A stretch of DNA of 64,000 nucleotides, taken from contig NZ_BQUN01000095.1 in the NCBI RefSeq assembly GCF_026008495.1, positions 169,797-233,796 of the forward strand, given 5' to 3'. This DNA comes from Streptomyces sp. A012304. GTDB taxonomy: Bacteria; Actinomycetota; Actinomycetes; Streptomycetales; Streptomycetaceae. The translations under genes were made by a program, and so were the position numbers. Under the pieces are notes generated by a model. That model did no database searches, was not told the DNA's origin, and saw only the letters and a list, made by a program, of their open reading frames with translations. Positions 42,710 to 51,218 of this stretch are shown here, in pieces (position 1 is the first letter of the stretch; each line of letters begins with the position of its first letter).

Positions 42710-42757
42710 TTACCGGTAACTTCGCGGCAACTTAGGGGTACTCAGAAAGCGCTGTCA
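42710..42757 (-). promoter_or_regulatory. promoter with operator sites for the xylan-oligosaccharide operon
   Basis: On the minus strand TTGACA (42753-42758) is followed after 18 bases by TAAGTT, a fair promoter. TGACAGCGCTTTCT (complement of 42744-42757) overlaps the -35 and is identical to the element at 7170-7183. TTACCGGTAA (42710-42719), a perfect palindrome, lies just downstream and matches the ACCGGT sites of the mannosidase locus. Confidence 0.55.
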
Positions 42758-42893
42758 ATGGGTTGCGCACGAGACGGCCGAGACGAGTGGGAAGCGTTGG
42801 AACACCTCGTCGGCGGGGTAGAACACGGGGGTTCACGCCCGCCCGTGTCCGCAAGTTTCCAGGTTGCCACCGACTCCTGCGAGGTGCCTGCCC

Positions 42894-43883
42894 GTGCCCG
42901 CGTTCGACCTGCCGCTCAGCGAACTGGAGCAGTACCGCCCGGAACTGGAGGAGCCCGTCGACTTCGACGCCTTCTGGCACGACACGATCGAGGAGGCCGC
43001 CCGGCACGAGCCGTTGGTGTCCGTGCGGCCCGTGGAGAGCGGCCTGCGGCTGACCCGGACCTGGGACGTGACCTTCCGGGGCTTCGCCGGTGACCCGGTG
43101 CGCGCCTGGTTCAGCCGGCCGGCCGGTGCGGACGGCCCGCTGCCCGCGGTCGTCGAGTACGCCGGCTACGGCCGTGGCCGCGGCCTCCCCCACGAGCGGC
43201 TGACCTGGGTGAACGCCGGGTACGCGCACCTGCTGATGGACAACCGCGGCCAGGGCGACCAGTACGGCAACGGCGGCGCCACCCCCGACCCGCACGCCAC
43301 CGCGCCCGGCGGCCCCGGCCCGGCCGTGCGCGGCCTGCTCGCCCCGCACGATTACCACTACCGGCGGCTGATCACGGACGCGGTGCGGGCGGTGGCGGCG
43401 GTGCGCGCGCTGCCGGGCGTGGACGGGACGCGGACGGCCGCCGTCGGCAACAGCCAGGGCGGCGCACTCGCCCTCGCCGTCGCGGGCCTGGTCCCCGACC
43501 TCGCCGCCGTGCTGGTCACCGCCCCGCTGCTGTGCGGCATCCGCCGTGCCCTGGACCTCACCGACGCCGGTCCCTACGGCGAGATCGCCGCGTACCTCTC
43601 GGTCCACCGGGGCGCCGAGCGGTCCGCGTACCGCACGCTCTGCTATGTGGAGGGCGTCTCCTTCGCCCGCCGCGCGCAGGCCCCCGCCCACTTCGGCACG
43701 GGCCTGCGCGACACGGTCTGCCCGCCCAGCGGCACGTACGCCGCCTTCAACCACTACGGGACGGCGACCGGCGCCACCGCGCCCAAGGAGATCCACGCGT
43801 ACCCGTACAACGGGCACGAGGGCGGCGAGGCGGAGCAGGTCCGCCGCCAACTCGGCTGGCTGCCAAAGGTATTGGGCAGCTGA
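42894..43883 (+). CDS. CE7 acetyl-xylan esterase / cephalosporin-C deacetylase
   Basis: A 329-residue alpha/beta-hydrolase of carbohydrate esterase family 7, removing acetyl groups from xylo-oligosaccharides. The nucleophile is Ser187 in AVGNSQGGALALA. The conserved DNRGQGDQYGNGG loop and the catalytic His in YPYNGHEGG are present. The sequence starts MPAFDLPLSELEQYRPE, typical of the family, so GTG 42894 is used; GAGG is nine bases upstream. No signal peptide. It is divergent from the importer operon over about 230 bp. Confidence 0.93.
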   Translation: MPAFDLPLSELEQYRPELEEPVDFDAFWHDTIEEAARHEPLVSVRPVESGLRLTRTWDVTFRGFAGDPVRAWFSRPAGADGPLPAVVEYAGYGRGRGLPHERLTWVNAGYAHLLMDNRGQGDQYGNGGATPDPHATAPGGPGPAVRGLLAPHDYHYRRLITDAVRAVAAVRALPGVDGTRTAAVGNSQGGALALAVAGLVPDLAAVLVTAPLLCGIRRALDLTDAGPYGEIAAYLSVHRGAERSAYRTLCYVEGVSFARRAQAPAHFGTGLRDTVCPPSGTYAAFNHYGTATGATAPKEIHAYPYNGHEGGEAEQVRRQLGWLPKVLGS

Positions 43884-43892
43884 GACGTTCTC

Positions 43893-45563
43893 TCACCCGC
43901 CGACGACGGCCCCCTCCCGCAGTTCCAGCCGGGTCCCGGTGAACCGTGCGCGCATCCGGCGGTCATGGGTGACCAGGACGAGCGCGCCCGTGTAGTCCGC
44001 CAGGGCCGCCTCCAGGTCCTCCACCAGGGCCGGGGAGAGATGGTTGGTCGGCTCGTCCAGGAGCAGCAGGTCCACCGGTTCGGTCACCAGCCGGGCGAGC
44101 TCGATGCGGCGGCGCTGGCCGTACGACAGCTCCCCCACCCGGCGGCGCAGTTCGGCGGGTTCGAACAGGCCGAAGGAGAGCAGACGGGCGGCGTGTTCGT
44201 CCCGGTCGCCGGGGCGGCCGTGGGCGTAGGCGGCCAGCACCGTGAGGTGCGGCGGCCAGGGCGTCTCCTCCTGGCGCAGGTGCCCCACCCGGCCCGGGAC
44301 GCTCACCGTGCCGTGGTCCGGGCGCAGTTCGCCGGCCAGGAGCCGCACCAGGGTGGTCTTGCCCGCGCCGTTGGGGCCGGTGATCAGCAGCCGCTCGGCC
44401 GGGCCGACGCGCAGCCGCGGCACGCGCAGCCGGCCGGCCACCTCCACAGCGTCGAGGGCTGCCGCCGGCGTCTCCCCCGGTTCGGCGGCGGTGGTGAGCC
44501 GGGCCGTGAAGGTCAGCGGGGTCGGCGGCGGGGTCACCGGGTGCGCGGTGAGCCGTTCGACCCGTTCCTTGGCGTTGCGGATGCGGCTCATCGCGCCGTG
44601 CGCACGGCCGCGCGCCCGGAACGCGCCGTGGCCGAAACCGTCCAGGCTCATCTTGCGCGGGATGGCTTCCAGGCGGACCACGTTCGCCGCGGCCAGCCGG
44701 CGGCTGCGGTCGAGCTCGGCACGCCACTCGTCGTACTGCTGCTGATGGCGGCGGCGTTCGGCGGCCTTGGCGGCGAGGTAGCCGGCGTAACCGTTGCCGT
44801 GGCGGGAGACCCGGCCGCCGTCGACCTCCCACACCGTGGTGGTGAGTCGTTCCAGGAAGACGCGGTCGTGGGTGACGGCGACGACGGTGCCGCGGTGGGC
44901 CCGCAGGTGCTCCTCCAGCCAGTGGACGGCCCGGTCGTCCAGGTCGTTGGTCGGTTCGTCGAGCAGCAGCAGCTCCGGCCGGGAGGCGAGGGTCGCGGCC
45001 AGCGCCAGCCGTGAGCGCTCCCCTCCGGAGAGCGTGCCCAGCCGGCGGTCGCGGGCCAGCCCCGGCAGCCCGAGCCCGTGCAGCGCGGTCTCGACGCGGG
45101 CGTCGGCTCCGTAGCCCTCGCGGGCCTCGTACCGCTCGGTCAGCCGGGCGTACGCGGCGAGCGCGTCGTCCAGCCGACCGCCCTCGGGGGTCTCGGCGAG
45201 CGCGTCCTCGGCGCGCCGCAGTGCCGTCTCCAGCTCCCGCAGCTCGGCCAGCGCCAGATCGACGGCGTCCTGGACGGTGGCCCACGGGGGCAGGCCGAGG
45301 GTCTGGGCGAGGTAGCCGGTGCCGCCGGGCGCGGCGACGGTCACCTCGCCGGTGTCGGGCTGCTCCGCTCCGGCGAGCAGGCGCAGCAGGGTGGACTTCC
45401 CGGCCCCGTTGTCGCCGACGACGCCGGCCTTCTCGCCGGGCGCGAGGCTGAGGGAGATCCGGTCCAGCACGGTGTGGTCGTCGTAGCGCTTGGTGACGCC
45501 GCGCAGGGAGAGCTGGGAGGAACGGGTAGAGGGGGAGGAAAGGGAGGTTTGTGGCGCACGCAT
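43893..45563 (-). CDS. ABC-F family ATPase (antibiotic-resistance type)
   Basis: A 556-residue soluble protein with two ATPase domains and no membrane segments. Walker A motifs are GDNGAGKST (near 50) and GPNGAGKTT (near 390). Signatures are TLSGGERSRLALA and ELSYGQRRRIELA. Both domains have ...LLDEPTN. A charged linker of about 80 residues joins them (AERRRHQQQYDEWRAELDRS). Such ARE ABC-F proteins protect the ribosome from macrolides, lincosamides or related drugs. ATG 45563 is used, but the same frame is open to an ATG at 45686, which would add 41 Arg/Ser-rich residues. Confidence 0.88.
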   Translation of the reverse strand: MRAPQTSLSSPSTRSSQLSLRGVTKRYDDHTVLDRISLSLAPGEKAGVVGDNGAGKSTLLRLLAGAEQPDTGEVTVAAPGGTGYLAQTLGLPPWATVQDAVDLALAELRELETALRRAEDALAETPEGGRLDDALAAYARLTERYEAREGYGADARVETALHGLGLPGLARDRRLGTLSGGERSRLALAATLASRPELLLLDEPTNDLDDRAVHWLEEHLRAHRGTVVAVTHDRVFLERLTTTVWEVDGGRVSRHGNGYAGYLAAKAAERRRHQQQYDEWRAELDRSRRLAAANVVRLEAIPRKMSLDGFGHGAFRARGRAHGAMSRIRNAKERVERLTAHPVTPPPTPLTFTARLTTAAEPGETPAAALDAVEVAGRLRVPRLRVGPAERLLITGPNGAGKTTLVRLLAGELRPDHGTVSVPGRVGHLRQEETPWPPHLTVLAAYAHGRPGDRDEHAARLLSFGLFEPAELRRRVGELSYGQRRRIELARLVTEPVDLLLLDEPTNHLSPALVEDLEAALADYTGALVLVTHDRRMRARFTGTRLELREGAVVGG

Positions 45564-45604
45564 GTGAAGCCCCTGTTCTCGGCCGTGCCGATGGAACGGA
45601 TTCG

Positions 45605-45690
45605 ACGAGGAGTCGAGGAGTCGACGAGGAATTCCGAGGAATCGACGAGCAGTCGACGAGAATCGCCGAGGAATCGACGACGCCACGACG
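45605..45690 (-). repeat. short direct repeats in the ABC-F leader
   Basis: The unit GAGGAATCGACGA and close variants occurs about six times in 86 bp. On the minus strand it encodes, in frame with the ABC-F gene, a repetitive Arg-Phe/Leu-Ser segment (SIPRRFSSTARRFLGIPRRL). Repetitive leaders before ARE ABC-F genes can take part in translation-dependent induction. Confidence 0.55.
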
Positions 45691-45812
45691 GCGGAGCGGT
45701 GCTCTACGCGGTCGCGGCGGGGGCTGTCACAGAGTTCCCATGCGGACGAACGTACGTGACCGGCCGGCCGTGGGCAATGGATTTCCGGCCGATCACGTGC
45801 GTCGGTGCGAGG

Positions 45813-45846
45813 ACCCGGCGGGTGTGCGGCCCACCGCCCGCCGGGT
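45813..45846. terminator. terminator after the LPMO gene
   Basis: ACCCGGCGGG (45813-45822) pairs with CCCGCCGGGT (45837-45846), a 10-bp GC stem with a 14-base loop, 17 bp after the LPMO stop on the minus strand. The remaining 45691-45812 holds nothing I can recognise. Confidence 0.75.
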
Positions 45847-45862
45847 CCGTGCCGGGTGCGGC

Positions 45863-46930
45863 TCAGCCGACCCGGCAGGGCAGGCTCGTGGCGGTGTCAC
45901 CGCCCGAGCCGGTGACGACGTACCCGAAGGTCGTGCTCCGGCCCGGACTGAGCGAGCCGTTCCAGCCGGCGTTGTGGACCATCACCGCCTGGCCGTTGTA
46001 CGTCGGGGCGCCGTTCCACAGGCTGTCGACCTTCTGGCCGGCGGGCAGCGTCCAGTCGACCATCCAGCCGAGCATCGGGACGTCGCCGGTGTTGGTGACG
46101 GTCACCTCGGACTGGTAGCCGCCGCTCCAGCTGCCGGTCGTGCGGCGGGTGGCCGTGCAGGTGCCGGGCACGGGCTCGTTGGGGTCGCCCGGCTGGTGAA
46201 TGCCCGTCACCTCGCCGTTGCCGCCGTCGAAGACGACGTCGGAGCAGGAGTAGAAGGTCTCCTGGCTGTCGGAGCGCTGCCAGACCATGTAGATGATGTG
46301 GCGGCCCGACTTGTTGGCGGGGAGCTTGCCGCTCCAGGAGTAGTTGGCCTCGACCGTGCCCGGGCTGCCGTTGAGCGGCGGGTGGTCGACGGTGAGGAAG
46401 GGCTGGTCCTCCACGTCGTTCCAGGTGAGGGTCTTGGTCGGGTCGAAGCCGTCCTTGGTGATGTAGACGTGGAACCAGCCCGGGTGGGCGGCCCAGGCGT
46501 TGTAGGAGAAGTCGATCGTGGCGCCCGAGGTGAGATGGGTGAGCGGCCAGTCGTTGCGGGGGGCGTTGAAGCCGGTGAAGTTGGTGTTGCCGCCGCTGCA
46601 CAGCTGCCCGTCGGGCACGAAGCCGCGGGTGCGGCCGGCGCCGTCGGAGCGCAGCACGGAGAACCAGTTGTAGAACGGCGTGGTGCCGCTGACCTGTTGG
46701 GCGTTCTTGCAGGCCGGGTTGACGGGTTTGATCTCACCGGTGTCGGTCAGCCCGTCCTGCCAGCACAGGAAGGTGCGGCTGCCGGGCTTCATGGGGGTGC
46801 CGTGGGCCTCGGCCCGGCCGCCGGCGGAGACGATCAGGCCGAGGGCGGGGAGGGTGGCCGCGACGGCCAGGAGAACCAGGAACAGGGCCTTGGTGCGTAA
46901 TTTTGTCATGATCATGACAGGAGAAGACAT
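45863..46930 (-). CDS. secreted AA10 lytic polysaccharide monooxygenase with CBM2
   Basis: A 355-residue copper enzyme that oxidatively cuts crystalline cellulose or chitin. The signal peptide of 42 residues ends GGRAEA, leaving His43 as residue 1 of the mature protein, the first ligand of the copper histidine brace. The second brace histidine is in YNAWAAHPGW. An AA10 domain (43-230) is joined by a short Pro/Gly linker to a C-terminal CBM2 (about 255-350; GTCTATRRTTGSWSGGYQ, then TLPAGQKVDSLWNG), which usually targets cellulose. ATG 46930 is favoured by GGAAGGA upstream. A perfect CebR-type palindrome lies 96 bp before it. Confidence 0.94.
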   Translation of the reverse strand: MSSPVMIMTKLRTKALFLVLLAVAATLPALGLIVSAGGRAEAHGTPMKPGSRTFLCWQDGLTDTGEIKPVNPACKNAQQVSGTTPFYNWFSVLRSDGAGRTRGFVPDGQLCSGGNTNFTGFNAPRNDWPLTHLTSGATIDFSYNAWAAHPGWFHVYITKDGFDPTKTLTWNDVEDQPFLTVDHPPLNGSPGTVEANYSWSGKLPANKSGRHIIYMVWQRSDSQETFYSCSDVVFDGGNGEVTGIHQPGDPNEPVPGTCTATRRTTGSWSGGYQSEVTVTNTGDVPMLGWMVDWTLPAGQKVDSLWNGAPTYNGQAVMVHNAGWNGSLSPGRSTTFGYVVTGSGGDTATSLPCRVG

Positions 46931-46990
46931 GACGGAGTCTGTCCTTCCACGTACGGACCGTGCGGGAAAGGGGGTGCGGATGTGTGAAGC

Positions 46991-47043
46991 GGGAGCGATC
47001 CCGGGGCGGGTTCCGGTCCACCAGAAGTGGGAGCGCTCCCACT
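46991..47043. promoter_or_regulatory. CebR operator pair upstream of the LPMO gene
   Basis: AGTGGGAGCGCTCCCACT (47026-47043) is an 18-bp perfect palindrome and contains the full CebR consensus TGGGAGCGCTCCCA. GGGAGCGATCCC (46991-47002) differs from its core by one base. CebR is the cellobiose-responsive LacI repressor of Streptomyces cellulolysis; it is not encoded in this window. Confidence 0.85.
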
Positions 47044-47221
47044 CCACCTGTGGCGGAAGGTAGCGCCGGACGGCTCACTTGTAAACGCCTCTCGCACCAC
47101 CTCTCGGCACCGGCCGAGCGCGTAAAACAACCGAAGTATGGATATGGGCTTATACGGCGAACCGCGCGACTGATCGGGTGCGCCCGGGATGCCGGGCCTG
47201 ACGTGCTGGGAGGGGTCGGGC

Positions 47222-48688
47222 ATGGGCGGGCAACCCTTGTACCTGGAGCCACGGTCGGGGCCACGGCTGCGCTCGTTGCTGGACTCCGCGGAACTGCTCC
47301 ACACGCTCACGGACGCCCTCGGCTCCCCGCTGAACGTGGTGGTTCCCGAGCAGATCGCGGAGAACCTGGAGCGGTTCCGCGCCGTGTACGGCCGGCACCA
47401 TCTGGCGGGCCAGGTGTTCTTCGCCCACAAGGCGAACCGCTCCAGCGCCCTGCTGCGGCGGCTGGCCGCCACGGACGCGGGCGTGGACGTCGCGTCGCTG
47501 GGCGAGCTGCGACACGCTCTCGGGGCCGGGTTCCCGCCCGACCGGATCATGGCCACCGGGCCGAAGAGCCCGGAGTTCCTGTGGCTGGCCGCGCGCGTCT
47601 CGGTCACCGTCGGCGTCGACTCCCCGGGCGAGCTGGAGCAGCTCGCCGCGCTCGTGCGCAAGCACGGTCTGCCCCGGGTCCGGGTCCTGCTGCGGCTGTC
47701 GGGGTTCGAGGCGCCCGGCGTACGGGTGCTGAGCCGGCGCAGCCGGTTCGGCTCGCCCGCCGGGGAGCTGGAGCCGCTGCTGGACGCCGTCGAGCGCCAT
47801 CGGGACGTGCTCGACCTGACCGGTCTGGCGTACCACCTGGACACGATGGGCCTCGCCGAGAAGGCGACGGCCCTGGAGGGCTGTCTGCGGGCGCTGGAGC
47901 GCTGCCGCAGCCGGGGCTTCACGCCCCGCGCGGTCGACGTGGGCGGCGGTTTCGGCGTCGACTACCTGGCCGACGGCGGGCAGTGGGAGCGGTACACGAG
48001 CGAGCTGACCGCCGCCGTCCTCGGCACCCGCCCGCCGCTGACCTGGGGCGGGCACGGCTACGGCCTGCGCAACGAGGCCGGCACGGTGCGCGGGACGCTC
48101 GGTCTCTATCCGGCGCACCGGCCGGTGGCCGGGGAACGCTACCTCGACGCCCTGCTGGCGCATCCGGCCGCCGCGCTGGGCGGCCGGCCGCTGGCGGAGC
48201 TGCTCCTTGAGCACCTGTACGACCTGCACATCGAGCCCGGGCGGGCGCTGCTGGACCAGTGCGGGCTGACCCTGGCGAGGGTGCTGGAGGTGCGTCCCGG
48301 GGAGCCCGGCGGGGAGCTGCTCGTCCGGCTGGCGGCGAAGGCCGACGACGTGGCGCTGGAGGAGCACGGTGTGCTGATGGACCCCGTGCTGCTCCCCCGG
48401 GACCCGGCCGGTGACGGCACGGGGCCGGTGGCCGTGCATCTCTTCGGCAGCCGGTGCCTGGAGACCGACCTGATCACCCGGCGGACGGTGTTCCTGCCGC
48501 GCCGCCCCGAGCCGGGCGACCTGATGGCCTTCGTGAACACCGCCGGCTACTGCATGGACTTCCACGCCACCCGCGCCCAGCTCCAGCCGGTCGCCCGCAA
48601 GGTCGCCGCCTGGCAGGAGGGGGGCGCCTGGCGCTGGTGCCTGGACGATCAGTACTGGCCGACCGCATCCATGGGGGGCGCGAAGTGA
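47222..48688 (+). CDS. Y4yA-like fold-type III PLP enzyme (DAP/ornithine decarboxylase family)
   Basis: A 488-residue enzyme related to diaminopimelate decarboxylase. The PLP lysine is in VFFAHKANRSSALL, the glycine loop is VDVGGGFGVDYLADGG, and GRALLDQCGLTLARV and GYCMDFHATRAQ correspond to the C-terminal beta-domain motifs. It differs from LysA by a long insertion (about 280-340). The closest annotated group I know is Y4yA, named from Rhizobium and of unknown substrate. ATG 47222 has GGGAGGGG at the right distance; an ATG 33 bases earlier lacks one. Its stop overlaps the next gene's GTG, the first link in a three-PLP-enzyme operon. Confidence 0.85.
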   Translation: MGGQPLYLEPRSGPRLRSLLDSAELLHTLTDALGSPLNVVVPEQIAENLERFRAVYGRHHLAGQVFFAHKANRSSALLRRLAATDAGVDVASLGELRHALGAGFPPDRIMATGPKSPEFLWLAARVSVTVGVDSPGELEQLAALVRKHGLPRVRVLLRLSGFEAPGVRVLSRRSRFGSPAGELEPLLDAVERHRDVLDLTGLAYHLDTMGLAEKATALEGCLRALERCRSRGFTPRAVDVGGGFGVDYLADGGQWERYTSELTAAVLGTRPPLTWGGHGYGLRNEAGTVRGTLGLYPAHRPVAGERYLDALLAHPAAALGGRPLAELLLEHLYDLHIEPGRALLDQCGLTLARVLEVRPGEPGGELLVRLAAKADDVALEEHGVLMDPVLLPRDPAGDGTGPVAVHLFGSRCLETDLITRRTVFLPRRPEPGDLMAFVNTAGYCMDFHATRAQLQPVARKVAAWQEGGAWRWCLDDQYWPTASMGGAK

Positions 48689-50004
48689 GGTACGACAGCA
48701 TCACCGAGGCCATCGGCAACACGCCGCTGGTGCGCATCGACCCGGAGGTGCACGGTCTGCGCAACCTCGACCTGTACGCCAAGCTGGAGCTGCTCAACCC
48801 CTTCGGATCGGTCAAGGACCGGGCCGCCTGGAACATGGCCCGCCCGCACCTGGCGTCGGCCGCCGCGCACGGCAGCCAGGTCGTCGAGCTCTCCAGCGGG
48901 AACACCGCCAAGGCGCTGGCCGTCCTCGCGGGGATGCACGGTCTGACCTTCAAGAGCGTCACCAACCGGATGCGGGTGCCGGAGATCAAGGACCTGCTGC
49001 TGTTGCTCGGCGCGGAGATCGAGGAGCTGCCGGGGCAGAGCGAGTGCCTGGACCCGACCGCGACCTCCGATCCGCTGACCCTCTTCCACCGGACGCTGTC
49101 CGAGCCGGGCGGCGCCTATCTGCACACCGACCAGTACTTCAACCCGCGCAACACCGAGGCCCATCTCACCGGCACCGGCCCGGAGATCGTCAAGGACCTC
49201 GGCGGCCGGGCCCCGGACTGGTTCATCGCCTGCGTGGGCACCGCCGGCTCCTCCACCGGCGTGGCCCGGGTGCTGCGGGAGAACGACCCCTCCGTACGGG
49301 TCGTCGGACTGGTCGCGGCCAAGTCGGACTTCGTCCCCGGCATCCGCACCATCGACGAGGCGCACGAGGTGGGCCTGTTCGACCCCGGCACCTACGACAC
49401 GATCGAGGCGGTCACCTCCGACGAGGCGATCGAGGGGATGCTGACGCTGAACCGCCGCTGCGGCATCCTGGCCGGCCCCACCGGGGGCGCCGCCTACTTC
49501 GGCGCGGTACGCCAACTACGCTCGGTCGACGAGGAGCTGACGGAACGCCAGTCGGCGGTGTTCATCGTCTGCGACCGTGTGGAGAGCTATCTGAGCTACG
49601 TCCGGCAGCGGCGCCCCGACCTGTTCGGCCGCCCCCGCCGGCAGAACTCGCCGGCCGACCTGTCCGAGGCGGAGATCCGTACGGCGCCGGCCGTCGACGT
49701 CGCCGAGGCCCAGGCCTGGATCGCCACCGGCCGGCCGCTCGTGGTCGACCTGCGCAGCTCCTTCGCCTACGCGGCGCTGCACATCGACGGCTCGGTGAAC
49801 ATCGTCGACGAGCTGTTCGAGGAACTCCTCCGCGGCGGCCTGCCCTTCAGCCGCAACCGCCCGGTCCTGCTGGTGTGTCCGGTCGGTGAGAAGTCCGCCC
49901 GCTACGCCGCGCTGCTCACCCGCATGGGCCACCCCGACGTCCGCAGCCTGACCGGCGGCGTCATCGCCTGGCGCGACGCCGGCGCGCCCCTGGTCCGGGA
50001 CTGA
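48685..50004 (+). CDS. cysteine-synthase-like enzyme fused to a rhodanese domain
   Basis: A 439-residue fusion. The fold-type II PLP domain (about 1-330) has Lys in NPFGSVKDRAAWNMA, the SSGNTAKALAVLAG substrate loop and the Gly-rich phosphate cup GTAGSSTG. It resembles O-acetylserine/O-phosphoserine sulfhydrylases. The C-terminal rhodanese domain (about 350-439) has the active-site loop VCPVGEKSARY with its catalytic Cys, and WRDAGAPL at the end. A rhodanese could deliver persulfide sulfur to the synthase. GTG 48685 overlaps the preceding stop; the next gene starts five bases after the stop. Confidence 0.87.
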   Translation: MRYDSITEAIGNTPLVRIDPEVHGLRNLDLYAKLELLNPFGSVKDRAAWNMARPHLASAAAHGSQVVELSSGNTAKALAVLAGMHGLTFKSVTNRMRVPEIKDLLLLLGAEIEELPGQSECLDPTATSDPLTLFHRTLSEPGGAYLHTDQYFNPRNTEAHLTGTGPEIVKDLGGRAPDWFIACVGTAGSSTGVARVLRENDPSVRVVGLVAAKSDFVPGIRTIDEAHEVGLFDPGTYDTIEAVTSDEAIEGMLTLNRRCGILAGPTGGAAYFGAVRQLRSVDEELTERQSAVFIVCDRVESYLSYVRQRRPDLFGRPRRQNSPADLSEAEIRTAPAVDVAEAQAWIATGRPLVVDLRSSFAYAALHIDGSVNIVDELFEELLRGGLPFSRNRPVLLVCPVGEKSARYAALLTRMGHPDVRSLTGGVIAWRDAGAPLVRD

Positions 50005-50009
50005 CCGCC

Positions 50010-51218
50010 ATGACCCTGAGCATCCGACAGCCCTTCGCGGCAGCCGACCTGACGGAGTGGCAGCGCGCGCTGCGCGCCCAGTTCCCGATCATCACCGGGC
50101 ATCCGGACCTGGCCTACCTGGACAGCGCGGCCACCGCGCAGAAGCCGCAGGCCGTCCTCGACGCCGTGCACACCTATCTCACGACCACCAACGCCAACGC
50201 GGGGCGCGGCACCTATCCGTGGGCCAACCGGACCACGGCCCTGGTCGAGGAGACCCGCGACCGGGTCGGGCGGTTCCTGGACGACCCGGCGCCGGAGCGG
50301 TCGGCCGTGCACTTCACCAGCGGGGCCACCGAGGGGCTGCGCGCCGTCGCCCGGGACTGGCTGCCGCGGTTCCTCGCCGACGGGGACGAGATCGTCGTGC
50401 CCGTCGCCGACCACCAGGCCAACATCACCCCCTGGCTGGAGGCCCAGGAGCTGCTGGCCCGGCAGGGCGTCCGGGTCGAGGTGCGGCCGATGCCCTACCA
50501 GCGGTCCTCCGGCGACTACGACCACACCGGGCTCGCGGAACTGGCCGGGCCGCGCACCCGGTTCGTCGCCGTCACCCACGTCCACCACGTCTACGGCGGC
50601 GACATGAACGTGCACCGTATCCGTGAGGCGGTCGGCCCGGACGCGGTGATCTGCCTGGACGCCGCGCAGAGCGTGGGCCATCTGCCGGTGTCCGTGACCG
50701 CGCTGGACGTCGACTTCGTCGTCTTCTCCGGGCACAAGGCCATGGCCCTGCCCGGCTCCGGGGCCGTCTGGGCCCGCCAGGCGCGCGGGCCGCAGTTCGC
50801 CCCCGGCGGCTGGGCGGGCACCCCCAACACCGTCGGCATCGCCTCGCTGGCCGCCGCGCTGGACTGGCTGGACGGCGCCGGCACCGACCGGATCGAACGG
50901 TGGACGGTCGCCCTGGCGGCCCGGCTCACCGAGGGGCTGCGCCACCTCGACGCCTACGAGATCCTCGGCTGTCAGACCAGCCTGGCCGCGCACTCGACCG
51001 TGCAGCGGCGGCGCGGGATCGTCAGCTTCCGGCACCGTGACATCCCCTCGGGGGACCTCGGTTTCGTGCTGTTCAGCCATGGCTTCATGGTCCGCTCCGA
51101 CCAGCACTGCCAGGGCGCGGCCGGGGAGCGGACCGGCTCGGTGCGGGTGAGTGCGCACGTGCACAACACCCCCGAGGAGATCGACCGGTTGCTGTCCGTC
51201 CTCGCGACGCTGGGGTGA
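50010..51218 (+). CDS. SufS/NifS-like class V aminotransferase (cysteine desulfurase type)
   Basis: A 402-residue fold-type I PLP enzyme. The PLP lysine is in VVFSGHKAMALPGSG, the His stacking on PLP is in DHQANITPW, and ICLDAAQSVGHLPVSV gives the conserved Asp. Near the C-terminus VRSDQHCQGAAGERTGSVRVS aligns with the SufS segment containing the persulfide cysteine, so sulfur release from cysteine is plausible. No SufU/SufE or Fe-S scaffold gene is adjacent, so it probably serves the two preceding enzymes rather than general cluster assembly. Confidence 0.85.
   Translation: MTLSIRQPFAAADLTEWQRALRAQFPIITGHPDLAYLDSAATAQKPQAVLDAVHTYLTTTNANAGRGTYPWANRTTALVEETRDRVGRFLDDPAPERSAVHFTSGATEGLRAVARDWLPRFLADGDEIVVPVADHQANITPWLEAQELLARQGVRVEVRPMPYQRSSGDYDHTGLAELAGPRTRFVAVTHVHHVYGGDMNVHRIREAVGPDAVICLDAAQSVGHLPVSVTALDVDFVVFSGHKAMALPGSGAVWARQARGPQFAPGGWAGTPNTVGIASLAAALDWLDGAGTDRIERWTVALAARLTEGLRHLDAYEILGCQTSLAAHSTVQRRRGIVSFRHRDIPSGDLGFVLFSHGFMVRSDQHCQGAAGERTGSVRVSAHVHNTPEEIDRLLSVLATLG

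Noticed and set aside
45605..45690. CRISPR-like array
   Set aside because: Units are only about 13 bp with irregular 0-5 base spacing and sit in frame with a coding leader; no cas genes.
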